NCBI RefSeq assembly: GCF_012952295.1
Contig: NZ_JABBCH010000019.1
Span: forward strand, 1-60,921
DNA from: Crystallibacter degradans
Lineage (GTDB): Bacteria; Actinomycetota; Actinomycetes; Actinomycetales; Micrococcaceae
Reading direction: 5' to 3'
Length of the DNA: 60,921 bases
Shown here: piece by piece, positions 22,637-30,523 of the stretch
Layout: each line of letters begins with the position of its first letter
Numbering within the stretch: position 1 is the first letter of the stretch
Position numbers and translations under genes: made by a program
Notes under the pieces: model-generated
Seen by the model: only the letters and a program-made list of their open reading frames with translations
What the model was told of the DNA's origin: nothing
Database searches by the model: none

Positions 22637-24183
22637 TCACAAGGACAGCAGCCAGTCCCGCAGCTGGAGCGTGGATTCGCAGTCGTCGAGGTTGTAGGCC
22701 AGAATCGAGCCGAGGACCTCCTCCGCTGCAGCGGTGTCGCCTGCGGCGGCCGCGTCAGCGTAGGCCGAGTACGCGGTGATCGAGTCCACTGCGGTGGCGA
22801 CGCCTTCACGCGCGGCGGGCCGGTAGAGCGGTTCGAGCTTCTTGATGCTCAGCGACTTCTCCGAGATCCGGATGGCGCGCGAGACGACCGGGCGCAGATC
22901 CACGAGCACCTCGGCGTTCAGCTCCTCCACCTCGTCGGCGAAAATCCCGTGCCGGGCCGCCAGCTGGGTCAAGGCGTTCTTCTCGTAATGGGCGTAGTGG
23001 TAGATGTGCATCTCCGGCCGGGTTTTCCGGCGGGCGGCGACCAGCTCGATGAAGTCCGTGAACGCCTTGCGCTCCTGTTCCCGGTCATGCGCGGTCAGCG
23101 GGTGGAACACCGGGGCTGCGTCCGGGTTGGCCAGCGGGCGGGCCAGCAGGCCGAAAAGGTACTCCAGTCCCCAGGTGCCGTCCGAGGGTTCGAGCCGGTT
23201 CGGGTCGCCCTCGAAGTCGAAGAAAATGTCCCCCGGGTCCGGTGCGGGCAGCTCCTCCAGGGCAGTGCGGTCGATGACCCGGTCTCGCCGTCGAAGCCGC
23301 CGGTGCCGGCCTGCAGCCGGGCCTGGTCCTGCAGGCCGGCCAGCTTCGCATCGGGTTCGTCCAGGGCGGCGGTGGCCAGCCCGGTCACGGTCGTGATGCC
23401 CTGGCTGCGCAGCAGCGTCCGGTACTTCTTCGCGCCGGGCATGCCGGCCACGAGCAGCAGGTCATCGGCGGCCGCGGCGGCCTCCTGGCATTCCGGGCAG
23501 GTGGAGAGCCGGCAGGCGCCGTCGCCTTCCGGGTCCCAGGCCGCGGGTGCGCGAGTGACCAGATGCTCGGCCAGGGCTCCTGTGATCCGGTCGCGGACCG
23601 CCCGGAACTTCGGCAGGATCTTCTCCAGCTCGGCCTTCGCCGGGGTGCCGTCGCGCAGGATGACCCGCGCGTACGGGTGCACGGGGACGCCGGCGGCCAG
23701 CAGCTGGTCGGCGTAGGCAGCCAGCTGGATCAGGTACTCGGGCTTGATCTTGGAGGCCAGCTTGGTGTCGTTGACCGACCAGGCCCCGGTGTCCTCGCGG
23801 ACCAGGAAGTCCGCCTTGCCGTGGAAGGACCCGTCGAAGAAGGAGCCCTGGTAAACGACGTCGGCACCGGAGGACAGGGCGGCCAGGGTGTCGTTGTGCC
23901 CCTGCTTGAGCAGCTCCCGGGAGAAGGCGCCTTCCGTCGTGGTCACGGCGGCTACCTCGCGGTCAGCGGCGAAGGTCTCCAGCACCCGGTATTCGTGGGC
24001 GCGGCCGCGGTCGCGCAGCAGATCCAGCATCTCCTGGTCCTTGCGTTCCGGCGGCAGCGCCAGGCCGGCGCGCACGTCCAGGCGGCGTTTCAAGGCGAAC
24101 AGGCAGGCGGAGCCGGCCGCCAGGTCGGAGGCGGAGACGATCAGTCCGGTCGGGTTGTCGGAGTCGGGTGGAAGGAAAAACAC
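22637..24183 (-). pseudogene. RecB-family nuclease (TM0106-like), frameshifted and lacking helicase
   Basis: The GTG at 24183 has AGGAGG upstream. The first frame (to about 23282) is a Cas4/RecB-like nuclease: SFHGKADFLVRE, WSVNDTKLA, then CPECQEA for a cysteine cluster. The product then continues in another frame with an RNase H/DEDD-like module: DIFFDFEGDP, HYEKNALTQLA, YNLDDCESTLQLRDWL. One indel within a G/C run breaks it. Homologues usually continue into a superfamily 1 helicase; here the frame ends right after the exonuclease-like module, so the helicase part is missing. Confidence 0.75.
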
Positions 24184-24297
24184 GGGGCAGGACCTCCTGG
24201 GCAGTGCCGGATCAGAACCATCTGCCCTGGAACATGCGCAGACCGCTGCCCGGTTCCGCACACATGGGCGCAAAGAACCTCCACGGAAAGGAACTCC

Positions 24298-25020
24298 TTG
24301 TCCCGCCAGACCGAATATCTGCTCGCCGACGGATCGCCCCGTTACGGCATCCGTACCGATGACGCCCCGGCACCTGCCGTCTCAAAACCGGTGACCGGAA
24401 AGTTGCCGGCCGAGGCTGCTGCGGGCCTGCACCGCCAGCAGCTGGCCATGGCCGCGGCCCTGCGCACCGTCCGGTTCCGCTCCGAGGACGCAGAGGAGCT
24501 GGTCGCCAAGCTGCGCTCCGAGCATCCCGCGGAACACGTCGAGGCCCTGAAGGCGGCCGTGGACCACCTTGGGACTCCGCGGAAGTGGGCCCGGGCCTCC
24601 CTGTACCGGTTCACGGAGCAGGTCACCGACTCCCTCATGGACTCCCCCGCAGGGGTATCGCGCTTCCTGATTCCTGCGGTGGCTGCCGTACTGTTCCTGC
24701 TCGGGATTCCGGCACTGGCGATAGGCCTGCCGCTGGCGGGCTACGAGCTTTCCCTCACACTGCCGGTCCTGGCGCTGTACTTTTTCGTCGGTGCCCGCTT
24801 CGTCGGCAGCATGATGGCGAAGGCCCGCTACCCGGAGCGGTTCAAGCTCAACCGGTATCTGGCCGAAGATCTGTACCTGGACGTCGTCGACGCGACACTG
24901 GTGCGCATCCTGCAGGACAAGGGCACAGAGATCGATCCGGTCACGGAGCGGATGGCGAACCGCGGCTGGCGCGACATCCAGGCCGTCGCCGCCAAGGTCG
25001 AGGAGATCTACTCGCTCTAG
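24298..25020 (+). CDS. Membrane protein with two central helices
   Basis: Protein of 240 aa from a TTG with GAAAGGA upstream. Hydrophilic helical N-terminal half (VAKLRSEHPAEHVEALKAAV), two adjacent membrane helices about residues 120-170 (FLIPAVAAVLFLLGIPALAI and LTLPVLALYFFVGARFV), and a C-terminal cytoplasmic helical region ending VEEIYSL. No known domain. It is divergent from the nuclease remnant and ends at a bidirectional-looking terminator. Function unknown. Confidence 0.6.
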   Translation: MSRQTEYLLADGSPRYGIRTDDAPAPAVSKPVTGKLPAEAAAGLHRQQLAMAAALRTVRFRSEDAEELVAKLRSEHPAEHVEALKAAVDHLGTPRKWARASLYRFTEQVTDSLMDSPAGVSRFLIPAVAAVLFLLGIPALAIGLPLAGYELSLTLPVLALYFFVGARFVGSMMAKARYPERFKLNRYLAEDLYLDVVDATLVRILQDKGTEIDPVTERMANRGWRDIQAVAAKVEEIYSL

Positions 25021-25032
25021 CCGCAGCATGAA

Positions 25033-25068
25033 GAAGCTCCCGCCTGGGTTCCCAGCGGGGGCTTCCTT
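25033..25068 (+). terminator. Intrinsic terminator between convergent genes
   Basis: GAAGCTCCCGCCTGGG (25033-25048) pairs with CCCAGCGGGGGCTTC (25051-25065) with one bulge, followed by CCTTT. It lies between convergent genes ending at 25020 and 25073 and could serve both. Confidence 0.7.
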
Positions 25069-25072
25069 TGTA

Positions 25073-25996
25073 CTAAGGCAGGTCGGGTCCGCCGGCGTCG
25101 ACAAGCTCATCGATGACGCTGATCGTCTCGTCGGCCTCGTCGTCGGGGGCCACCTCGCCGACATCCTGCAGCGGTGCCGTTGCCTCATCGTCGGCGAGGT
25201 GCGGGTACTTCTCCAAAAGGAACCGCTTCCGATACTCGATGTTGGCGACGTCAACGATCGATTCCAGCGTGGCCCAGTTGAAGGCGCTGCCCAGGACGAT
25301 TCCGGCGGCGGGCACGACCTTGCCGAGCCCCTGCTTGGTGAGACGGACGGCGAATCTCTCCGCCAGCTTTGTGGAAACCTGAGCGACCACCGACGTGTCC
25401 AGGAGGAGCTCCCAGCTCTTGCGACGGACGAGCGCCTGGGTAAGCCGCGAGATGTCGGCCATCGCGGCGGTCTTTGCGCCGGCGGACACTGCCGTCCCGG
25501 CATTCACGACAGACATCACAAAGAGCTTCTCGGCAGGCTCCTCGGGATCGTACCCGTAGAGCAGCGAAATATGGCCGACGGCGCGTGATGCCAGACCGAG
25601 AACGAAGGCAGTATCACCGACAAGGGCGCCGGCGATCGCCATTCCCGACGGGGCCGCCGATGTTCCAGCCGTAATGGGGACGGCCAGCTGGCCCCCGGAG
25701 ATGACCAGACCTGCAGTCGCTCCCGACAGTGCAGCGGCAGTCGGGTAGGACCAGCTCGCGCCCCACCCGCGGACAGCGTCGATCTGCTCAAGGTCAAGGC
25801 TGCGCAGGTCGAGCAGCCGGGTCACCTCGTGGCCACGCCGTTGGTGGCTGGCCACCACCTTGCTGGGCGAGAGCCCCGCCCGTGACACCCTGCCGACGCC
25901 CCGGCGCATGGACCCAAGCGCAGTGTCGCTCCAGTCAGGGAGGGCGTCGGCAGCCTTGCGGGCCCCTTTTCCGACAGCTTGTGCGCCCTTCGCCAC
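25073..25996 (-). CDS. EcsC-family protein
   Basis: Protein of 307 aa resembling the EcsC family: YPTAAALSGATAGLVISGG, DTAFVLGLASRAVGHISLLY, DPEEPAEKLFVMSVVNAGTA and GKVVPAAGIVLGSAFNW. These are hydrophobic, glycine-rich helices in a membrane-associated protein; EcsC of Bacillus is encoded with an ABC transporter, absent here. The acidic C-terminus is disordered. Start is GTG at 25996 with AAGGGG upstream. Function unknown. Confidence 0.75.
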   Translation of the reverse strand: MAKGAQAVGKGARKAADALPDWSDTALGSMRRGVGRVSRAGLSPSKVVASHQRRGHEVTRLLDLRSLDLEQIDAVRGWGASWSYPTAAALSGATAGLVISGGQLAVPITAGTSAAPSGMAIAGALVGDTAFVLGLASRAVGHISLLYGYDPEEPAEKLFVMSVVNAGTAVSAGAKTAAMADISRLTQALVRRKSWELLLDTSVVAQVSTKLAERFAVRLTKQGLGKVVPAAGIVLGSAFNWATLESIVDVANIEYRKRFLLEKYPHLADDEATAPLQDVGEVAPDDEADETISVIDELVDAGGPDLP

Positions 25997-26037
25997 AAAA
26001 TTCTGCCCCTTGGCTACAACCGCTTGAGCTCTCGAAG

Positions 26038-26202
26038 TCCACGGCCACGATGATTAAACGCTCATCGGGACTGGAAGCTGCGGCCGAACAGCTAAGACAC
26101 TCAAGTAGTGCCGTGACACGTGAATACTACGTCGAGGAGGAGCTGGTGATGGTGGACAACCGAGCTGTCTTCGATGACATCTTTGGGCAAGGGGGTAAGT
26201 AG
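26038..26202 (+). pseudogene. Tyrosine integrase C-terminal remnant
   Basis: The last ~55 codons of a tyrosine recombinase: LEAAAEQLRHSSSAVTREYY followed by an acidic linker and DNRAVFDDIFG. This matches the integrase end, where the H-S/T...T-x-x-x-Y motif holds the catalytic tyrosine (Tyr in TREYYVE). The remainder of the gene (Arg and His/Lys residues) is absent upstream, replaced by the convergent EcsC gene. It lies about 160 bases before a tRNA-3'-end-like sequence, the usual place for an integrase beside its attachment site. Confidence 0.75.
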
Positions 26203-26219
26203 CCCCACAAGAGTCCGCC

Positions 26220-26244
26220 GGGCTATTTACGGGCTATTTATTCT
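26220..26244 (+). repeat. Direct repeat, copy 1, flanking the attachment-like core
   Basis: 25-base sequence beginning GGGCTATTTACGGG and ending TTTATTCT. It matches copy 2 at 26477-26501 at 23 of 25 positions. A 10-base tandem (CTCACTAGCG twice) follows it. Paired repeats around an attachment core resemble integrase arm-type sites. Confidence 0.65.
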
Positions 26245-26360
26245 GTATCTCACTAGCGCTCACTAGCGCTCGGACCACCCATAAAGGAGTTCTGAAAGGC
26301 TATTTGCCCCAGTATCGGCGGGAAATTCCCGAAAACACGCGGAAGGCCCTGAGGGCCGAC

Positions 26361-26403
26361 TCCAGAACAATGGGTTCCGGGTTCGAGTCCCGGGGGGTGC
26401 ACA
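26361..26403 (+). other. tRNA 3'-end-like sequence: probable attachment site
   Basis: Contains CCGGG-TTCGAGT-CCCGG (a perfect T-arm) followed by GGGGTGC and ACA, i.e. the 3' half of a tRNA acceptor arm; the preceding GACTCC would be anticodon-loop sequence. The matching 5' acceptor GCACCCC and a D-arm are not found upstream, so this is not a whole tRNA gene. A 3' tRNA fragment next to an integrase end is the normal appearance of an integrated element's distal junction. The tRNA-Arg group is the closest match by memory. Confidence 0.6.
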
Positions 26404-26409
26404 GGACAA

Positions 26410-26458
26410 GAAACCCCGCCTGACCAAGCAAACTACTTGGACAGGCGGGGTTTCTTAT
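26410..26458 (+). terminator. Strong intrinsic terminator
   Basis: GAAACCCCGCCTG (26410-26422) pairs perfectly with CAGGCGGGGTTTC (26442-26454), with a further CCAAG/CTTGG inner stem, followed by TTATT. It follows the tRNA-3'-end-like sequence directly, as a terminator would follow a tRNA gene. Confidence 0.85.
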
Positions 26459-26476
26459 TGCCCAAAATCGGCTCAA

Positions 26477-26501
26477 GGGCTATGTACGGGATATTTATTC
26501 T
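26477..26501 (+). repeat. Direct repeat, copy 2
   Basis: 25-base sequence starting GGGCTATGTACGGG, differing from copy 1 (26220-26244) at two positions. Together they flank the tRNA-like core and terminator. A shorter GGCTATTT also occurs near 26297 and 26610. Confidence 0.65.
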
Positions 26502-26671
26502 CCGCGGGCGCTCACGACGGTATGCCCGGGCGCAGCTGGCAGCAGTCACTCCGCTCGGGCATTTTCATGCCTGTGCATAGGTTCGGACAGCCCTATCGGA
26601 GCAGGTGCCGGCTATTTTTCTGCCGCTTCCTGAACTAGACTGAGATGCAGGAAGCACAGGAAGGAGTGGCT

Positions 26672-27226
26672 GTGAACACGGAAATCCACCACCGGGAAGA
26701 CCAGCTGCGGGCCGACTCAGCCGCGCTACGAGATGTACTGGACGGCGCGCTCGTGAACCTGCACCGCAGCATGGAAGCGATCCGCCCGGCCCTCGCCTCA
26801 CTCCCACTGCCGGTTAGCCCCGAAGTTGTCGCGGGCATGCAGTCGACGGAAAACGCGTGGCGAGCCATTGAGGCCGAGTTCGGCATGCTCACCGGAAGCC
26901 AGGTCGGCGAACTGCTCGGTTCCAGGGCATCGGGCCGCAGCTCCTACGCATCAGACAAGCGGAAGGCCGGCCAGCTCATCGGCGTCCGGCGCCGCAATGC
27001 CCTGGTCTACCCGGGCTTCCAGTTCGACCAGGAGACTGGCCGGATCCGGGAAGTCGTCCCCGGGCTGATCGCGGTCATCCGGGAACACGGGCGCACCGAC
27101 GAAGACCTAGCCCAGTGGCTGTGCGACCCCAGCGGCTACTTGGACGGTGACCGCCCCGTCGACCATCTGCACGAACCCGAGCGGGTGCTGGCCGCAGCCG
27201 AAGGCCACTACGGGGTTGAGTGGTGA
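26672..27226 (+). CDS. Antitoxin of RES/Xre type (DUF2384, MbcA/ParS-like)
   Basis: Protein of 184 aa. A helical DNA-binding region (QVGELLGSRASGRSSYASDK, VGRRRNALVYPGFQFD-like strand pair) is followed by a DUF2384-type C-terminal segment (DGDRPVDHLHEPERVLAAAE), which in such antitoxins blocks the toxin active site. Start chosen at GTG 26672, because AAGGAG is six bases upstream and a TAGACT -10 box lies at 26636-26641, so an ATG at 26645 would be right at the transcript start. Overlaps the toxin start by four bases. Expected to neutralise the toxin and repress the operon. Confidence 0.85.
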   Translation: MNTEIHHREDQLRADSAALRDVLDGALVNLHRSMEAIRPALASLPLPVSPEVVAGMQSTENAWRAIEAEFGMLTGSQVGELLGSRASGRSSYASDKRKAGQLIGVRRRNALVYPGFQFDQETGRIREVVPGLIAVIREHGRTDEDLAQWLCDPSGYLDGDRPVDHLHEPERVLAAAEGHYGVEW

Positions 27227-27933
27227 CCTCTGAGGATGCATGGAGCCGGCTCGAGGAGCAGGCAGATACGTCCTATGACCAGCTCTCGGAGCAGCAGCGC
27301 GGGGAGCGGCTTGAGAAGTTTCGGCGAGGGGAAGTAGAAGCCCAGCAGTGGATCCTGCCCCCTGGATCGCACTTGTACCGGTTGTTCGCCAACCGGCCCA
27401 AGCGTCACGCCAACACGTTCAACCCGGGAAGGGGCAGGCCCACCCGTTTTGCCTTCTTCGGGGATCCGCCCGTCCCAACGCTCTATGCCGCCCAGACAGA
27501 CGAGGCTGCGGTGTGCGAAACGCTGTTGCACGACGTCCCGATTTCCGGTGGCGCGCTGCGGCCCGGCGACTACGAGGACAAAGTGATGGGCCGCCTGCTG
27601 CCGCGCCGGGAGTTACGGCTGGCTTCCTTCATGGGAACCGGGCTGCGCACCCTGGGTGTCGAGGCCAGAGACCTCACCAGGACCGAGGCCGACCGCTACC
27701 TGGAAACCGCGCTGTGGGCAGCAGCCGCCCATGCCCACCCGGAAGGATTCGACGGCTTGGTCTGGATGAGCCGGCAATGCAACACGGACAGGGCGTACAT
27801 GTTCTTCGGGGACCGGGTGAGCGAAGACGATCTGGCCGTCGACACCGGGTTCGCCAGAGTGTTCGCCCTGCCGGCCGACTACGGGTGGCTGCACCGGTTC
27901 TGCGCTCCCCTGAACGTGGACGTACGACGCTAG
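27223..27933 (+). CDS. RES-domain toxin (NAD+-degrading)
   Basis: Protein of 236 aa with a RES domain: SHLYRLFANRP, NPGRGRPTRFAFFGDPP, VPTLYAAQTDEAAVCETLLH. The conserved Arg, Tyr and Glu of the family are in these stretches. Characterised RES toxins such as MbcT deplete NAD+ by phosphorolysis or hydrolysis, halting growth. GTG at 27223 overlaps the antitoxin stop (GTGA). An N-terminal helical extension of about 40 residues precedes the domain. It lies just outside the attachment-like site, so may or may not belong to the element. Confidence 0.88.
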   Translation: MTSEDAWSRLEEQADTSYDQLSEQQRGERLEKFRRGEVEAQQWILPPGSHLYRLFANRPKRHANTFNPGRGRPTRFAFFGDPPVPTLYAAQTDEAAVCETLLHDVPISGGALRPGDYEDKVMGRLLPRRELRLASFMGTGLRTLGVEARDLTRTEADRYLETALWAAAAHAHPEGFDGLVWMSRQCNTDRAYMFFGDRVSEDDLAVDTGFARVFALPADYGWLHRFCAPLNVDVRR

Positions 27934-28104
27934 CCGGCCCGGATCGGGCAGCAGGGGCCTTCACCTCAATCCAGCCCGTCACCAGGACCTCCGGCCCGCA
28001 GAGAGACGAAGGGGGCACAAGGTAGAACGGGTGGCACAGTATGCTCGCCATGCGAAGTGCATGAAGACTCTGAAAAACGTGACGCGCGGCGGAGGTGAGT
28101 ACTG

Positions 28105-28836
28105 TTGAGCATCCGGATCGGCACCTCTGGTTGGAGCTATGCCCACTGGGACCATGTCCTCTATCCCGGCGGTACACCCTCCCGGGACCGTCTGGGCCAT
28201 TACGTGCGCCGGTTCGACACCGTTGAGCTGAACGCCAGCTTCTACCGTTGGCCGCGCGATGGTACGTTCGCCGGTTGGCGCCGGCGGCTGCCCGACGGCT
28301 TCGCCCTCTCGGTCAAGGCACCCCGTGGACTCACCCACGCCAGGAAGCTATACGCACCGGAGCTTTGGATTGAGCGAATCACGTCTTCCTGGCACGAGCT
28401 GGCCGGCAAGCGCGCGGTCCTGCTGGTGCAGCTTCCGCCGGGCATGGAACGCGACGATGCCCGGCTCGGTTACTTTCTGGACCTGCTACCGGAATGGATC
28501 CGGGTCACCCTTGAATTCCGGCACTCCAGCTGGCACCACCCGGACGTATATGCGCTCTTGGCACACCACGGCGCCGCGTACTGCATCATGAGCGGTGCCA
28601 ACCTGCCGTGCATCCTGGAAGCCACTGCACCTTTCGTCTACGTGCGCCTGCACGGTCCCGACCACAATCACCTCTATGCCGGGTCCTACTCTGATCAAGA
28701 CCTTGGCTGGTGGGCGCACAGGATTCGCGAATGGGAGGCCGATGGGAAAGACGTCTTCGTGTACTTCAACAACGACGGCCACGGGCACGCCGTCCGCAAC
28801 GCCGGTACGCTGCGCCACTTCCTCGGCCAAGGCTGA
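28105..28836 (+). CDS. DUF72-family protein
   Basis: Protein of 243 aa of the DUF72 (YecE) TIM-barrel family: IRIGTSGWSYAHW at the N-terminus, TVELNASFYRWP, FALSVKAPRGLTH, and a C-terminal VFVYFNNDGHGHAVRNA. These are the conserved strand ends that would form the active site; a function has not been settled for the family. Start is TTG with GGAGGTGA upstream. It is monocistronic by spacing. Confidence 0.9.
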   Translation: MSIRIGTSGWSYAHWDHVLYPGGTPSRDRLGHYVRRFDTVELNASFYRWPRDGTFAGWRRRLPDGFALSVKAPRGLTHARKLYAPELWIERITSSWHELAGKRAVLLVQLPPGMERDDARLGYFLDLLPEWIRVTLEFRHSSWHHPDVYALLAHHGAAYCIMSGANLPCILEATAPFVYVRLHGPDHNHLYAGSYSDQDLGWWAHRIREWEADGKDVFVYFNNDGHGHAVRNAGTLRHFLGQG

Positions 28837-28992
28837 GACGGGCGGGCATTTCCGACAGAGCCTCACGACACGAAGGCCCGCGTCGGGTTCATTGCGACAA
28901 AGAAAACGGGAACGCGCCGCGGCCGGAAACCTGGTCCGGCTCGGTGCGTCCCCGCCTCGAAAAAACTCCACAGCTGCAACTACTGCGGCGCT

Positions 28993-29475
28993 TCAGCTCT
29001 GGTCGGGCAGACTCTCGTTAGCCGCCATCCGCATGGTGTCCGGCATATCCACACCCCAGCGGGTAGAACCCAGCCGTCGGATGACGGCCGCCAGCCGGTC
29101 GCGCAGTTCCTCCACCCCGACCTCACCGCCGGGAGTCAGGTTCCGTTCAAGCTCCCGAGCTTGTTCAAGCGCCGTCTGGCCCAGGTCCGAAACAGCTACC
29201 TGCTGCGAGCGCCTGTCAGCTTGGTTACGGACGCGGGTAATGTGCCCGTGCGCTTCCAGCCTGGATAGAGTCTTCCCCATTGTTTGCGCCTGAACCCGGA
29301 CTTTGGCGGCTAGTTGGGCCTGCGCCATAGGGCCTTCACCGTCGAGGACTTCCAGCGCGATGACCCCCGCATGGGTCAGGCCCAGGGAGGCGAGCTTTTC
29401 ATTCCAAGCGTGCTCGACCAATCGCGCGGCAGTTGACAGCAACCGTGGCGTCGGCCAGTTGTTTAAATCCGGCAT
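28993..29475 (-). CDS. MarR-family transcriptional regulator
   Basis: Protein of 160 aa with a winged helix: VIALEVLDGEGPMAQAQLAA, recognition helix QAQTMGKTLSRLEAHGHI and wing TRVRNQADRRSQQVAV. It dimerises through terminal helices. It is divergent from the peroxiredoxin gene, 96 bases away, so could control it in response to oxidants or phenolics; no cysteine sensor is visible, so the ligand is unknown. Confidence 0.9.
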   Translation of the reverse strand: MPDLNNWPTPRLLSTAARLVEHAWNEKLASLGLTHAGVIALEVLDGEGPMAQAQLAAKVRVQAQTMGKTLSRLEAHGHITRVRNQADRRSQQVAVSDLGQTALEQARELERNLTPGGEVGVEELRDRLAAVIRRLGSTRWGVDMPDTMRMAANESLPDQS

Positions 29476-29571
29476 TATCCGATTATAGCCAGCCTGCTTC
29501 TCTCTTGAGGGCCCATGTGCACAATTGGCTAAGCTGGGTGCGACGCACCAACCTACAAAGGAGCTGCCGGA

Positions 29572-30042
29572 ATGGCCGAACGATTGACATCAGGCGAAGA
29601 CGCCCCCGCTTTTGCACTGCAGGATTCCACCGGGAGCACTGTCTCGCTGGCTGATTTCCGCGGCCGCAACGTCGTCGTCTATTTTTACCCTGCGGCGTCC
29701 ACGCCAGGCTGCACCAAGGAAGCCTGCGATTTCCGCGACAACATCGCGTCCCTGCAGGGAGCCGGCTACGACGTGGTCGGCATCTCGCCCGATCCGCTTC
29801 CGAAACTCGTGAAGTTCGCAGAAAAGGAAGAACTAAACTTCCCGCTGCTCTCCGACGAAGACCATTCGGTTGCCGAATCTTATGGCGCCTGGGGTGAAAA
29901 GAAGAACTATGGCAAGACGTATGAGGGCCTGATCCGCTCCACTATTGTGGTGGACCCCGAGGGCAAGGTCTCGTTGGCGCAGTACAACGTTCGGGCTACC
30001 GGACACGTAGCCAAACTGCGCCGGGACCTTGGGCTCGACTAA
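29572..30042 (+). CDS. bcp: Thioredoxin-dependent thiol peroxidase (Bcp/PrxQ)
   Basis: Peroxiredoxin of 156 aa that reduces hydrogen peroxide and organic peroxides using thioredoxin. The peroxidatic Cys47 is in ASTPGCTKEAC and the resolving Cys52 follows five residues later, the atypical two-Cys PrxQ pattern; the fold motifs VVVYFYPA, VVGISPD and FPLLSDED are present. AAGGAG lies upstream of the ATG. It is intact and of standard length. A divergent MarR gene may regulate it. Confidence 0.95.
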   Translation: MAERLTSGEDAPAFALQDSTGSTVSLADFRGRNVVVYFYPAASTPGCTKEACDFRDNIASLQGAGYDVVGISPDPLPKLVKFAEKEELNFPLLSDEDHSVAESYGAWGEKKNYGKTYEGLIRSTIVVDPEGKVSLAQYNVRATGHVAKLRRDLGLD

Positions 30043-30156
30043 CCCGGTTCATATGATCCCGGCGTCCGGCCACAGTGGTCCGGGACGAGCCTGCGCAAGC
30101 CGGAGGCCGGGAGCAGGTATAATTGATGCTGGCTTGCGGCTAGGCCGTACAGCACT

Positions 30157-30241
30157 GCGCGAGTGGCGAAATTGGCAGACGCGCTGGATTTAGGTTCCAG
30201 TGTCTTCGGACGTGCGGGTTCAAGTCCCGCCTTGCGCACCA
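30157..30241 (+). tRNA. tRNA-Leu (anticodon UAG)
   Basis: Complete 85-base class II tRNA: acceptor GCGCGAG with CTTGCGC, D-arm TGGCGAAATTGGCAGACGC, anticodon arm CTGGA-TTTAGGT-TCCAG with UAG at 30191-30193, a long variable arm (TGTCTTCGGACG), T-arm GCGGG-TTCAAGT-CCCGC, and encoded ACCA. The long variable arm and anticodon define leucine. Confidence 0.97.
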
Positions 30242-30247
30242 GGTGAA

Positions 30248-30279
30248 GAAACGGTTCCCGTCCTGACGGGAACCGTTTC
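30248..30279 (+). terminator. Hairpin terminator after tRNA-Leu
   Basis: GAAACGGTTCCCGTC pairs perfectly with GACGGGAACCGTTTC across a tiny loop, six bases after the tRNA. There is no long T-run, but the 15-bp stem is strong. Confidence 0.75.
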
Positions 30280-30361
30280 GTGGTTAAGCCGCCACCCGGC
30301 GTCGTCGTTTCGCCTTACCGGTACCGCTGCTTGCGGTCGGCGGTCACCCCGAGCCACGTGA

Positions 30362-30382
30362 CCAAATTGTGATGATATTTGG
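30362..30382. promoter_or_regulatory. Inverted repeat upstream of the ABC transporter operon
   Basis: CCAAAT (30362-30367) and ATTTGG (30377-30382) form a 6-bp inverted repeat with a 9-base AT-rich centre, about 140 bases before the substrate-binding protein gene. Could be an operator for a nutrient regulator. The rest of 30283-30523 shows no gene. Confidence 0.3.
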
Positions 30383-30523
30383 ACCACGCCAAAGTGTGAA
30401 AGCGATGCTTTCCTTTGAACTTGTGACTAGGCTCTCAACAAGCAGACCCGCGTACAACACGGGAGGCCCGGGCGCGCAGACATCCGCGCTGTCCAGACAT
30501 CACTCGTTGACGAGGAGAAATTC

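Noticed and set aside
26328-26403. A complete tRNA gene ending at 26403
   Set aside because: The T-arm and 3' acceptor half are convincing, but no 5' acceptor complementary to GGGGTGC and no D-arm are present upstream.
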